Below are positions 34,971-49,077 of a stretch of 64,000 nt of DNA, in pieces (position 1 is the first letter of the stretch; each line of letters begins with the position of its first letter). Location of the stretch: contig CM068372.1 of the NCBI GenBank assembly GCA_034769895.1, forward strand, positions 383,055,910-383,119,909, written 5' to 3'. The DNA comes from Magicicada septendecula. Lineage: Eukaryota; Arthropoda; Insecta; Hemiptera; Cicadidae. A program made the translations under genes and the position numbers. Below the pieces are notes generated by a model that was not told the origin of the DNA, did not search any database, and was given only the letters and a program-made list of their open reading frames with translations.

Positions 34971-35673
34971 AATAAAATAATATTACTATTAATTATTAAT
35001 AATAATATAAGAGAGTATAATTAAGAATGTTATTTATTAAGGATATGATAGCAAATAAAAAAAGAAATATTAGTGAAAAGAAATAAAGAATATTATTTGA
35101 AAGGGTTAATTAAGAAATGTATTATTGATGGTAAGGAATGCTATTGTAGAGAAATATTTAAGAAAGTAATGGTAAAAGATGTTATTGTTGTTATTAATAT
35201 GAAGAAAGGGTTAGGAATGGAAATAATTGCCATAATTGTTAGAACGACTGATCAAGCGAACACTTAATGAAGATACAAGGACACAGAAGAAAGCGAGAGT
35301 CAAAAGGGCAGAGACTACTTAGGATTAAGGGCTTCGAGAAAAATATCGTTGTTTTCCAAGACAGTTCCTCTGTAACCGATCATGCGACACACTACAAAGC
35401 TAAAAGAGTATTCTGTTACGGAAGTGTATTTCAGGAAAGTAGTAGCGATCAGAAAGGTAATGTTAAAGAAATGTAATAAAAGGTAATGAATGTTAATGTA
35501 TTGTATAAGTAATGTATTAGATAAAGTAATGCCATGTTAAGAAAAGAGTTAAGGAAGATTAGAAGCGAAGGTAAGAATGTATGAGTAAGATAATGTAAAA
35601 TTAAGGACCGAATTTACACACATATGTAGGAAGAAAGAGTATACAGAAGGAGAACAAAGGAGAGCTAATTGCA

Positions 35674-36435
35674 GTGGATTTTCTGGGACCACTACCGCGA
35701 TCAAGTCGAGGTGTGAAGCACATATTGGTATGTATCGATGTGTTTTCCAAGGCAGTCCGACTGTACCCAATTATGCGACCCACAACCAAAGTTGTTCTAA
35801 AGATACTACTGCAGAAATATATTCCGTTATATGGAAAAATGAAGAAGATACTCAGTGATCAAGGTGTACAATTCCAAAGTGAAAAATGGGAGAGGACATT
35901 AAGGGAAAATGGAATACAACCTGTACTCACATCCATAAGACATCCTCAAGGAAACCTTGCTGAGAGAGTTAATAAAGAATTAGGTAAATATTTACGAATA
36001 TATTGCCATGATCAACACAATAAATGGGCAGAATATTTACCATTTCTTGAAAAAGCCATTAACGAAACTTATAGTGAAGCAACAGGATACACTCCCATGG
36101 AATTAGAAGAAGATAAGAAGCCAAACAGATTCTGGACTAAGTATATGAACAAACCTAATAACCAAAATGTACCTGTACCAATAAGTGTGAAAATTGAATA
36201 CGCAAAGCAACGGATAATAGAAAGAGGTAACAAGAGAGTAGAGAGATTTAATCTAACTCACAAGCTACAACAATTCAACGTGGGAGAAAGTGTACTACTC
36301 AAAGCAAATTCAGTGGGAAAACGGAGTGATAATACGGCAAAGAAATTCTTCAGACTTTATAATGGACCGTATACGTTAAGACAGCGAGTAGGACAATACA
36401 CTTTCATCGTATATGATGAGATACAGAAGAAATAA
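35674..36435 (+). CDS. Integrase segment (U7)
   Basis: Open over 253 codons; shares a conservative replacement with the U8 copy. Confidence 0.86.
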   Translation: MDFLGPLPRSSRGVKHILVCIDVFSKAVRLYPIMRPTTKVVLKILLQKYIPLYGKMKKILSDQGVQFQSEKWERTLRENGIQPVLTSIRHPQGNLAERVNKELGKYLRIYCHDQHNKWAEYLPFLEKAINETYSEATGYTPMELEEDKKPNRFWTKYMNKPNNQNVPVPISVKIEYAKQRIIERGNKRVERFNLTHKLQQFNVGESVLLKANSVGKRSDNTAKKFFRLYNGPYTLRQRVGQYTFIVYDEIQKK

Positions 36436-36572
36436 ATTGGTAAATTCCACGCAACGTCATTTAGGAGTTCTACACATGAAAACGACGAGGTCAATGAAAC
36501 CAGTCAGATCAGCTGTTTGTTAAAGCCACCCTACTACAAGGTCACGAGCGGTGAGCGTGTGAAGAGGGGAGG

Positions 36573-38816
36573 TAAGACATTTGTATACACTCCAATTAAG
36601 GGTGAAATGATGAATATTATTCTTTATTATTTGTTACATTTTTTTCAAGTGTAATAATAATAATAATAAATTATAATAAATTTATTAAATTTTTTTTTGT
36701 TACCAAGCAGAGGAATAATGCGACAGTACAAATAAGTGATGTACTGAGCATTGAATATAAAAATTTAAATTTACCTAATAAACTGTAAATAATTAATAAT
36801 ATATTAGAAATAAGCATGTCAGGGATTGCAAGCTTGGCTCAGACAAAAATATGAACACGTGTTTCGACCTGAATCGACGTGCACACACACACAAATGTAA
36901 CTGAAAGTGTGTACACCAGTATTTTGCTAGTGTGTGTGAACGCAGGTCTATGCAGGCGAGTTTGCCACCCCAAGATGAATAATTGCACAATTACTGTTTT
37001 TCTGTAATTATTCATAAACTATAATTAAGAATTAAAATCCAAAACCACAATAAAATGTAATAAAATTTACTAAATACTGTGTACGAAAACCACGCGAAAG
37101 TGCCACACCGTACGAGTCTAATAGTGAAATAACTGTGTACATCGAAAGGGTTAAGTTGCAATGTCCAAAATTACAGTGAACATGTGTTGTAAAAATAGGT
37201 ATAAGATAAGTATAAGAGTATACTTACAGGACTCTGCAATTCGCAGAAAAATAAGAAATAGCGAATTTGACAAAGAGTGGGGAACTGAATCCAGAGACAG
37301 TTTCTGACATGTCGATTTCGTACCACTGCAGGTGTCGACCAAGACATGGGTATAAATAGGACACACAAGCTACAGTGGTTTTCTTTCTTAAATCATCCAC
37401 GGTGCAGCGGGAGCTTATGCCCGTCCGCACGGCGTATTTATTTTTTTTTTTTGTAAATAGTTTAAATTTTCCAGTTACATACAACTATGTAACTAAGTTG
37501 TAAAGACAATCATTTTTAAATAATAACAGCAGTACATAAGAAGAATTACATAAGAAGATCCATTGACGTCAGAAACAGCACGAGGAGAGTTCCAGAGAGA
37601 GATACGACGCTGGACAAGAGGAGAGTTCCAGAGAGTGATACGACGCTGGACAAGAGGAGAAGAGACACAGCCGACGCTGGAGTGGAGACGAGGACAACTA
37701 CAGATGGATCAAAATGATCGAGTATGATTGACGACAATAAGGTGATAAACAACTTATTTATATCTTAATCATACAATGAACGCAAAGACAATTAAAGACA
37801 TTTCTATTTTATTTAAAAATAAGAGCCAATGTTTCTTGTAAAGTAGAATTAAAATCATAGATGTTTTAGAAATACGATTAACGTAACAAGAGCTCAAATT
37901 AATATGAAATAAAATGAATACAAAGCATTTAAATGAAAACAATTAGTATTTGAGATAAAACAGTACTGAGAAACAAAAGATAAATTCAATAACTATTAAT
38001 ATTTTGAGTACATTACAATATATAAAAAGAGATTTAAATATTGATTTTTTGAAACACATTAATTGACTGAGTAGTCTGAAAATGAGATTTTTCTTTAATA
38101 CCGTAATTAGTAGAATAGAATATTTAGTCAGTAAGGATGTATACAGCATAAGCCTTACGGCATAATAACAATTAATAACGAATGTTTTAAATCGAAGTCA
38201 GTGCCATGTGCACAATTTTTAATAATATCAAATAAATTTGAAATACCGTTACAAGTCACATAGAGTTCTTATTGCAGATACACCTGAAACCCAATTTAAA
38301 TGTTATATTGTTGCATAATTTGTCAATCTTGAACGCGAGACCAGTCACGCTAAATTTGTGTATATGTATATGTATTTATGTATATGTATTGTTGCATATT
38401 TGGCTCCCAAAGAACGTGGGGCTATACAAATTAAAGTACATATAAAAATTCACACACATAAATACGTTGCATATATTTGGCGCTCCAAGATCGTGGGGCT
38501 CCGCAAACACAAATAGAAGTGTATTTGTATTTGAAAGTAATTTTAACAAAATAAAAATGTTACATATATTTGTCGCCCTGGACGTGGGGCACGACATGCC
38601 TAAATTTATGTAAAAAAAATTTTTTGTTACATAAATTGTAGCCCATGAACGTATGGCCCGATCCCCATCATTTAACTATTAAAATTTTTTATGTAGCTTA
38701 ATGGTTGCTCTAAAATATAAGAGTGTGTTAAATAAAAAAAAAATGTATTATATGTAATAATTATTTATATTAAACAGTAATTGAATGTAATGTTAATTGA
38801 TGTGTAATCACACAGC
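36573..38816 (+). repeat. LTR-like block of U8
   Basis: TATA box at 37351-37358, (AAT)5 (the shortest), two TATTTG repeats, candidate primer site at 38817. Confidence 0.65.
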
Positions 38817-38986
38817 TGGCGCCCACAAATAATATTGTTTGTCTATGTAACAGGTGTAACTGTAATGAGTATTAATAATAACTATTCATAAAAATAAAGA
38901 AATAAATCAATAAGTAGGGAACGGTTATCAATAATAATTGTTAAAGAATTACTACTAAATAAATATTTTAATAATAATACTTCGAC

Positions 38987-40001
38987 ATGGCAACATCAGG
39001 AAGTATTAGTATGGAGGCAATCATTAAAGTGATGGGAAACCTTATGGAATAAGACAAAATGTATGTGCTAGATTAGATAGACAAATAGAAGAATTTAAAA
39101 CTGATAAGTCACTATTAGGTGAAAAAGTAAAAGAATATAATACAATACTAAGAGAAGGAGCAAAAGAGAAAATTAGCGACATAAATACGCACATAGCGTC
39201 AGTAGAAGGCGAAGAATTCATAGTAGTTGAAAATACGTGTGTAATTACTAACGATAATTATAAAGTAATTAACATTACGGAAGAGAAGCAAATTAAGGTT
39301 AATAAAACGTACCTTATTAATAGTGATATTCCAAGTGTGAAACACACACACAATAGTAAGTCACACAGGATGACACATGTGAAACACATATAAGACACTA
39401 CACTTACGGAGATAAATATCACTGTAGGTATAACAAGAAACGTAGTAATTTATCTAGACGAAACACTACGCAAAATTGTGGTAAGTATGATGTTAGATAT
39501 ACGCACGATAATTATAAAGCGAACGATAATTATAACTGTAATTATAATAACTATGGTGAGTATTATCATAAACGACGCACAAAAGAATGTTTCATGGTAT
39601 ATGTAAAACGCAGACTAACTACTAAAAAATGCGTTCGTCAAAAGCAGCTACGCGGAGAGAAGGAGAGAATTATGAAATGCGACCGTTACGAGAGAAATAG
39701 AGGGAGGATAAAGTATTCACCCTATAGACAAGTGGATCACGCGATAAAGGCAGCAACAATTCAACGCAACGACGAACAGGTGACTTCTACGATAAAAACA
39801 AATGTCGCAGTAATACAATGGAACGCGGATGTTGTTTACACGAGGGTGAGAACAATGGTAAGCACGGCGACTACGCTACAAAGGAACAATATACGTCCGG
39901 TAGACGACGGACAATGCAATTGTTATGACGAGGGGTGTAAGATCGAACTACAAACTGAACTCAGAACTCAATACCCGAATGGAATGAATAATTATTTTTA
40001 A
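38987..40001 (+). pseudogene. Gag-position frame, broken (U8)
   Basis: About two breaks, the same pattern as U9. Confidence 0.5.
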
Positions 40002-40711
40002 AATAAAATAATATTACTATTAATTATTAATAATAATATAAGAGAGTATAATTAAGAATGTTATTTATTAAGGATATGATAGCAAATAAAAAAAGAAATA
40101 TTAGTGAAAAGAAATAAAGAATATTATTTGAAAGGGTTAATTAAGAAATGTATTATTGATGGTAAGGAATGCTATTGTAGAGAAATATTTAAGAAAGTAA
40201 TGGTAAAAGATGTTATTGTTGTTATTAATATGAAGAAAGGGTTAGGAATGGAAATAATTGCCATAATTGTTAGAACGACTGATCAAGCGAACACTTAATG
40301 AAGATACAAGGACACAGAAGAAAGCGAGAGTGAAAAGTCAAAAGGGCAGAGACTACTTAGGATTAAGGGCTTCGAGGAAAATATCGTTGTTTTCCAAGAC
40401 AGTTCCTCTGTAACCGATCATGCGACACACTACAAAGCTAAAAGAGTATTCTGTTACGGAAGTGTATTTCAGGAAAGTAGTAGCGATCAGAAAGGTAATG
40501 TTAAAGAAATGTAATAAAAGGTAATGAATGTTAATGTATTGTATAAGTAATGTATTAGATAAAGTAATGCCATGTTAAGAAAAGAGTTAAGGAAGATTAG
40601 AAGCGAAGGTAAGAATGTATGAGTAAGATAATGTAAAATTAAGGACCGAATTTACACACATATGTAGGAAGAAAGAGTATACAGAAGGAGAACAAAGGAG
40701 AGCTAATTGCA

Positions 40712-41473
40712 GTGGATTTTCTGGGACCACTACCGCGATCAAGTCGAGGTGTGAAGCACATATTGGTATGTATCGATGTGTTTTCCAAGGCAGTCCGACT
40801 GTACCCAATTATGCGACCCACAACCAAAGTTGTTCTAAAGATACTACTGCAGAAATATATTCCGTTATATGGAAAAATGAAGAAGATACTCAGTGATCAA
40901 GGTGTACAATTCCAAAGTGAAAAATGGGAGAGGACATTAAGGGAAAATGGAATACAACCTGTACTCACATCCATAAGACATCCTCAAGGAAACCTTGCTG
41001 AGAGAGTTAATAAAGAATTAGGTAAATATTTACGAATATATTGCCATGATCAACACAATAAATGGGCAGAATATTTACCATTTCTTGAAAAACCCATTAA
41101 CGAAACTTATAGTGAAGCAACAGGATACACTCCCATGGAATTAGAAGAAGATAAGAAGCCAAACAGATTCTGGACTAAGTATATGAACAAACCTAATAAC
41201 CAAAATGTACCTGTACCAATAAGTGTGAAAATTGAATACGCAAAGCAACGGATAATAGAAAGAGGTAACAAGAGAGTAGAGAGATTTAATCTAACTCACA
41301 AGCTACAACAATTCAACGTGGGAGAAAGTGTACTACTCAAAGCAAATTCAGTGGGAAAACGGAGTGATAATACGGCAAAGAAATTCTTCAGACTTTATAA
41401 TGGACCGTATACGTTAAGACAGCGAGTAGGACAATACACTTTCATCGTATATGATGAGATACAGAAGAAATAA
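40712..41473 (+). CDS. Integrase segment (U8)
   Basis: Open over 253 codons; carries a replacement also found in U10, U11 and U12 but not in U9. Confidence 0.86.
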   Translation: MDFLGPLPRSSRGVKHILVCIDVFSKAVRLYPIMRPTTKVVLKILLQKYIPLYGKMKKILSDQGVQFQSEKWERTLRENGIQPVLTSIRHPQGNLAERVNKELGKYLRIYCHDQHNKWAEYLPFLEKPINETYSEATGYTPMELEEDKKPNRFWTKYMNKPNNQNVPVPISVKIEYAKQRIIERGNKRVERFNLTHKLQQFNVGESVLLKANSVGKRSDNTAKKFFRLYNGPYTLRQRVGQYTFIVYDEIQKK

Positions 41474-41610
41474 ATTGGTAAATTCCACGCAACGTCATTT
41501 AGGAGTTCTACACATGAAAACGACGAGGTCAATGAAACCAGTCAGATCAGCTGTTTGTTAAAGCCACCCTACTACAAGGTCACGAGCGGTGAGCGTGTGA
41601 AGAGGGGAGG

Positions 41611-43863
41611 TAAGACATTTGTATACACTCCAATTAAGGGTGAAATGATGAATATTATTCTTTATTATTTGTTACATTTTTTTCAAGTGTAATAATAATA
41701 ATAATAATAATAATAAATTATAATAAATTTATTAAATTTTTTTTTGTTACCAAGCAGAGGAATAATGCGACAGTACAAATAAGTGATGTACTGAGCATTG
41801 AATATAAAAATTTAAATTTACCTAATAAACTGTAAATAATTAATAATATATTAGAAATAAGCATGTCAGGGATTGCAAGCTTGGCTCAGACAAAAATATG
41901 AACACGTGTTTCGACCTGAATCGACGTGCACACACACACAAATGTAACTGAAAGTGTGTACACCAGTATTTTGCTAGTGTGTGTGAACGCAGGTCTATGC
42001 AGGCGAGTTTGCCACCCCAAGATGAATAATTGCACAATTACTGTTTTTCTGTAATTATTCATAAACTATAATTAAGAATTAAAATCCAAAACCACAATAA
42101 AATGTAATAAAATTTACTAAATACTGTGTACGAAAACCACGCGAAAGTGCCACACCGTACGAGTCTAATAGTGAAATAACTGTGTACATCGAAAGGGTTA
42201 AGTTGCAATGTCCAAAATTACAGTGAACATGTGTTGTAAAAATAGGTATAAGATAAGTATAAGAGTATACTTACAGGACTCTGCAATTCGCAGAAAAATA
42301 AGAAATAGCGAATTTGACAAAGAGTGGGGAACTGAATCCAGAGACAGTTTCTGACATGTCGATTTCGTACCACTGCAGGTGTCGACCAAGACATGGGTAT
42401 AAATAGGACACACAAGCTACAGTGGTTTTCTTTCTTAAATCATCCACGGTGCAGCGGGAGCTTATGCCCGTCCGCACGGCGTATTTTTTTTTTTTTTTTG
42501 TAAATAGTTTAAATTTTCCAGTTACATACAACTATGTAACTAAGTTGTAAAGACAATCATTTTTAAATAATAACAGCAGTACATAAGAAGAATTACATAA
42601 GAAGATCCATTGACGTCAGAAACAGCACGAGGAGAGTTCCAGAGAGAGATACGACGCTGGACAAGAGGAGAGTTCCAGAGAGTGATACGACGCTGGACAA
42701 GAGGAGAAGAGACACAGCCGACGCTGGAGTGGAGACGAGGACAACTACAGATGGATCAAAATGATCGAGTATGATTGACGACAATAAGGTGATAAACAAC
42801 TTATTTATATCTTAATCATACAATGAACGCAAAGACAATTAAAGACATTTCTATTTTATTTAAAAATAAGAGCCAATGTTTCTTGTAAAGTAGAATTAAA
42901 ATCATAGATGTTTTAGAAATACGATTAACGTAACAAGAGCTCAAATTAATATGAAATAAAATGAATACAAAGCATTTAAATGAAAACAATTAGTATTTGA
43001 GATAAAACAGTACTGAGAAACAAAAGATAAATTCAATAACTATTAATATTTTGAGTACATTACAATATATAAAAAGAGATTTAAATATTGATTTTTTGAA
43101 ACACATTAATTGACTGAGTAGTCTGAAAATGAGATTTTTCTTTAATACCGTAATTAGTAGAATAGAATATTTAGTCAGTAAGGATGTATACAGCATAAGC
43201 CTTACGGCATAATAACAATTAATAACGAATGTTTTAAATCGAAGTCAGTGCCATGTGCACAATTTTTAATAATATCAAATAAATTTGAAATACCGTTACA
43301 AGTCACATAGAGTTCTTATTGCAGATACACCTGAAACCCAATTTAAATGTTATATTGTTGCATAATTTGTCAATCTTGAACGCGAGACCAGTCACGCTAA
43401 ATTTGTGTATATGTATATGTATTTATGTATATGTATTGTTGCATATTTGGCTCCCAAAGAACGTGGGGCTATACAAATTAAAGTACATATAAAAATTCAC
43501 ACACATAAATACGTTGCATATATTTGGCGCTCCAAGATCGTGGGGCTCCGCAAACACAAATAGAAGTGTATTTGTATTTGAAAGTAATTTTAACAAAATA
43601 AAAATGTTACATATATTTGTCGCCCTGGACGTGGGGCACGACATGCCTAAATTTATGTAAAAAAAATTTTTTGTTACATAAATTGTAGCCCATGAACGTA
43701 TGGCCCGATCCCCATCATTTAACTATTAAAATTTTTTATGTAGCTTAATGGTTGCTCTAAAATATAAGAGTGTGTTAAATAAAAAAAAAATGTATTATAT
43801 GTAATAATTATTTATATTAAACAGTAATTGAATGTAATGTTAATTGATGTGTAATCACACAGC
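41611..43863 (+). repeat. LTR-like block of U9
   Basis: TATA box at 42398-42405, (AAT)8, two TATTTG repeats, candidate primer site at 43864. Confidence 0.65.
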
Positions 43864-44033
43864 TGGCGCCCACAAATAATATTGTTTGTCTATGTAACAG
43901 GTGTAACTGTAATGAGTATTAATAATAACTATTCATAAAAATAAAGAAATAAATCAATAAGTAGGGAACGGTTATCAATAATAATTGTTAAAGAATTACT
44001 ACTAAATAAATATTTTAATAATAATACTTCGAC

Positions 44034-45048
44034 ATGGCAACATCAGGAAGTATTAGTATGGAGGCAATCATTAAAGTGATGGGAAACCTTATGGAATAAG
44101 ACAAAATGTATGTGCTAGATTAGATAGACAAATAGAAGAATTTAAAACTGATAAGTCACTATTAGGTGAAAAAGTAAAAGAATATAATACAATACTAAGA
44201 GAAGGAGCAAAAGAGAAAATTAGCGACATAAATACGCACATAGCGTCAGTAGAAGGCGAAGAATTCATAGTAGTTGAAAATACGTGTGTAATTACTAACG
44301 ATAATTATAAAGTAATTAACATTACGGAAGAGAAGCAAATTAAGGTTAATAAAACGTACCTTATTAATAGTGATATTCCAAGTGTGAAACACACACACAA
44401 TAGTAAGTCACACAGGATGACACATGTGAAACACATATAAGACACTACACTTACGGAGATAAATATCACTGTAGGTATAACAAGAAACGTAGTAATTTAT
44501 CTAGACGAAACACTACGCAAAATTGTGGTAAGTATGATGTTAGATATACGCACGATAATTATAAAGCGAACGATAATTATAACTGTAATTATAATAACTA
44601 TGGTGAGTATTATCATAAACGACACACAAAAGAATGTTTCATGGTATATGTAAAACGCAGACTAACTACTAAAAAATGCGTTCGTCAAAAGCAGCTACGC
44701 GGAGAGAAGGAGAGAATTATGAAATGCGACCGTTACGAGAGAAATAGAGGGAGGATAAAGTATTCACCCTATAGACAAGTGGATCACGCGATAAAGGCAG
44801 CAACAATTCAACGCAGCGACGAACAGGTGACTTCTACGATAAAAACAAATGTCGCAGTAATACAATGGAACGCGGATGTTGTTTACACGAGGGTGAGAAC
44901 AATGGTAAGCACGGCGACTACGCTACAAAGGAACAATATACGTCCGGTAGACGACGGACAATGCAATTGTTATGACGAGGGGTGTAAGATCGAACTACAA
45001 ACTGAACTCAGAACTCAATACCCGAATGGAATGAATAATTATTTTTAA
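44034..45048 (+). pseudogene. Gag-position frame, broken (U9)
   Basis: About two breaks, as in U8. Confidence 0.5.
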
Positions 45049-45755
45049 AATAAAATAATATTACTATTAATTATTAATAATAATATAAGAGAGTATAATT
45101 AAGAATGTTATTTATTAAGGATATGATAGCAAATAAAAAAAGAAATATTAGTGAAAAGAAATAAAGAATATTATTTGAAAGGGTTAATTAAGAAATGTAT
45201 TATTGATGGTAAGGAATGCTATTGTAGAGAAATATTTAAGAAAGTAATGGTAAAAGATGTTATTGTTGTTATTAATATGAAGAAAGGGTTAGGAATGGAA
45301 ATAATTGCCATAATTGTTAGAACGACTGATCAAGCGAACACTTAATGAAGATACAAGGACACAGAAGAAAGCGAGAGTGAAAAGTCAAAAGGGCAGAGAC
45401 TACTTAGGATTAAGGGCTTCGAGAAAAATATCGTTTTCCAAGACAGTTCCTCTGTAACCGATCATGCGACACACTACAAAGCTAAAAGAGTATTCTGTTA
45501 CGGAAGTGTATTTCAGGAAAGTAGTAGCGATCAGAAAGGTAATGTTAAAGAAATGTAATAAAAGGTAATGAATGTTAATGTATTGTATAAGTAATGTATT
45601 AGATAAAGTAATGCCATGTTAAGAAAAGAGTTAAGGAAGATTAGAAGCGAAGGTAAGAATGTATGAGTAAGATAATGTAAAATTAAGGACCGAATTTACA
45701 CACATATGTAGGAAGAAAGAGTATACAGAAGGAGAACAAAGGAGAGCTAATTGCA

Positions 45756-46517
45756 GTGGATTTTCTGGGACCACTACCGCGATCAAGTCGAGGTGTGAAG
45801 CACATATTGGTATGTATCGATGTGTTTTCCAAGGCAGTCCGACTGTACCCAATTATGCGACCCACAACCAAAGTTGTTCTAAAGATACTACTGCAGAAAT
45901 ATATTCCGTTATATGGAAAAATGAAGAAGATACTCAGTGATCAAGGTGTACAATTCCAAAGTGAAAAATGGGAGAGGACAGTAAGGGAAAATGGAATACA
46001 ACCTGTACTCACATCCATAAGACATCCTCAAGGAAACCTTGCTGAGAGAGTTAATAAAGAATTAGGTAAATATTTACGAATATATTGCCATGATCAACAC
46101 AATAAATGGGCAGAATATTTACCATTTCTTGAAAAAGCCATTAACGAAACTTATAGTGAAGCAACAGGATACACTCCCATGGAATTAGAAGAAGATAAGA
46201 AGCCAAACAGATTCTGGACTAAGTATATGAACAAACCTAATAACCAAAATGTACCTGTACCAATAAGTGTGAAAATTGAATACGCAAAGCAACGGATAAT
46301 AGAAAGAGGTAACAAGAGAGTAGAGAGATTTAATCTAACTCACAAGCTACAACAATTCAACGTGGGAGAAAGTATACTACTCAAAGCAAATTCAGTGGGA
46401 AAACGGAGTGATAATACGGCAAAGAAATTCTTCAGACTTTATAATGGACCGTATACGTTAAGACAGTGAGTAGGACAATACACTTTCATCGTATATGATG
46501 AGATACAGAAGAAATAA
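45756..46517 (+). pseudogene. Integrase segment, broken (U9)
   Basis: The only one of thirteen integrase copies that is not open over its full length, with about one break. Otherwise nearly identical to its neighbours. Confidence 0.85.
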
Positions 46518-46655
46518 ATTGGTAAATTCCACGCAACGTCATTTAGGAAGTTCTACACATGAAAACGACGAGGTCAATGAAACCAGTCAGATCAGCTGTT
46601 TGTTAAAGCCACCCTACTACAAGGTCACGAGCAGTGAGCGTGTGAAGAGGGGAGG

Positions 46656-48907
46656 TAAGACATTTGTATACACTCCAATTAAGGGTGAAATGACGAATAT
46701 TATTCTTTATTATTTGTTACATTTTTTCAAGTGTAATAATAATAATAATAATAATAATAAATTATAATAAATTTATTAAATTTTTTTTTGTTACCAAGCA
46801 GAGGAATAATGCGACAGTACAAATAAGTGATGTACTGAGCATTGAATATAAAAATTTAAATTTACCTAATAAACTGTAAATAATTAATAATATATTAGAA
46901 ATAAGCATGTCAGGGATTGCAAGCTTGGCTCAGACAAAAATATGAACAGGTGTTTCGACCTGAATCGACGTGCACACACACACAAATGTAACTGAAAGTG
47001 TGTACACCAGTATTTTGCTAGTGTGTGTGAACGCAGGTCTATGCAGGCGAGTTTGCCACCCCAAGATGAATAATTGCACAATTACTGTTTTTCTGTAATT
47101 ATTCATAAACTATAATTAAGAATTAAAATCCAAAACCACAATATAATGTAATAAAATTTACTAAATACTGTGTACGAAAACCACGCGAAAGTGCCACACC
47201 GTACGAGCGTAATAGTGAAATAACTGTGTACATCGAAAGGGTTAAGTTGCAATGTCCAAAATTACAGTGAACATGTGTTGTAAAAATAGGTATAAGATAA
47301 GTATAAGAGTATACTTACAGGACTCTGCAATTCGCAGAAAAATAAGAAATAGCGAATTTGACAAAGAGTGGGGAACTGAATCCAGAGACAGTTTCTGACA
47401 TGTCGATTTCGTACCACTGCAGGTGTCGACCAAGACATGGGTATAAATAGGACACACAAGCTACAGTGGTTTTCTTTCTTAAATCATCCACGGTGCAGCG
47501 GGAGCTTATGCCCGTCCGCACGGCGTATTTATTTTTTTTTTTGTAAATAGTTTAAATTTTCCAGTTACATACAACTATGTAACTAAGTTGTAAAGACAAT
47601 CATTTTTAAATAATAACAGCAGTACATAAGAAGAATTACATAAGAAGATCCATTGACGTCAGAAACAGCACGAGGAGAGTTCCAGAGAGAGATACGACGC
47701 TGGACAAGAGGAGAGTTCCAGAGAGTGATACGACGCTGGACAAGAGGAGAAGAGACACAGCCGATGCTGGAGTGCGAGACGAGGACAACTACAGATGGAT
47801 CAAAATGATCGAGTATGATTGACGACAATAAGGTGATAAACAACTTATTTATATCTTAATCATACAATGAACGCAAAGACAATTAAAGACATTTCTATTT
47901 TATTTAAAAATAAGAGCCAATGTTTCTTGTAAAGTAGAATTAAAATCATAGATGTTTTAGAAATACGATTAACGTAACAAGAGCTCAAATTAATATGAAA
48001 TAAAATGAATACAAAGCATTTAAATGAAAACAATTAGTATTTGAGATAAAACAGTACTGAGAAACAAAAGATAAATTCAATAACTATTAATATTTTGAGT
48101 ACATTACAATATATAAAAAGAGATTTAAATATTGATTTTTTTGAAACACATTAATTGACTGAGTAGTCTGAAAATGAGATTTTTCTTTAATACCATAATT
48201 AGTAGAATAGAATATTTAGTCAGTAAGGATGTATACAGCATAAGCCTTACGGCATAATAACAATTAATAACGAATGTTTTAAATCGAAGTCAGTGCCATG
48301 TGCACAATTTTTAATAATATCAAATAAATTTGAAATACCGTTACAAGTCACATAGAGTTCTTATTGCAGATACACCTGAAACCCAATTTAAATGTTATAT
48401 TGTTGCATAATTTGTCAATCTTGAACGCGAGACCAGTCACGCTAAATTTGTGTATATGTATATGTATTTATGTATATGTATTGTTGCATATTTGGCTCCC
48501 AAAGAACGTGGGGCTATACAAATTAAAGTACATATAAAAATTCACACACATAAATACCTTGCATATATTTGGCGCTCCAAGATCGTGGGGCTCCGCAAAC
48601 ACAAATAGAAGTGTATTTGTATTTGAAAGTAATTTTAACAAAATAAAAATGTTACATATATTTGTCGCCCTGGACGTGGGGCACGACATGCCTAAATTTA
48701 TGTAAAAAAAATTTTTTGTTACATAAATTGTAGTCCATGAACGTATGGCCCGATCCCCATCATTTAACTATTAAAATTTTTTATGTAGCTTAATGGTTGC
48801 TCTAAAATATAAGAGTGTGTTAAATAAAAAAAAAAGTATTATATTTAATAATTATTTATATTAAACAGTAATTGAATGTAATGTTAATTGATGTGTAATC
48901 ACACAGC
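46656..48907 (+). repeat. LTR-like block of U10
   Basis: TATA box at 47442-47449, (AAT)8, two TATTTG repeats, candidate primer site at 48908. Confidence 0.65.
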
Positions 48908-49077
48908 TGGCGCCCACAAATAATATTGTTTGTCTATGTAACAGGTGTAACTGTAATGAGTATTAATAATAAATATTCATAAAAATAAAGAAATAAATCA
49001 ATAAGTAGGGAACGGTTATCAATAATAATTGTTAAAGAATTACTACTAAATAAATATTTTAATAATAATACTTCGAC

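Larger units (their letters stand above)
31532..36572 (+). mobile_element. U7, complete unit
   Basis: This unit is 5041 bp. Its LTR follows U4-U6, but its integrase resembles the right half of the array, so a subgroup change falls inside it. Confidence 0.92.
36573..41610 (+). mobile_element. U8, complete unit
   Basis: This unit is 5038 bp. U8 and U9 share several LTR variants, among them one in the small CAGGT hairpin, and look like sister copies. Confidence 0.92.
41611..46655 (+). mobile_element. U9, complete unit
   Basis: This unit is 5045 bp, sister to U8 in its LTR and gag-position part. Its integrase part departs from U8, which points to exchange within the unit. Confidence 0.92.

Noticed and set aside
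35267-35476. 69-codon frame in the U7 spacer
   Set aside because: It is open with this length only in one unit because of a small length difference, and has no recognised domain.
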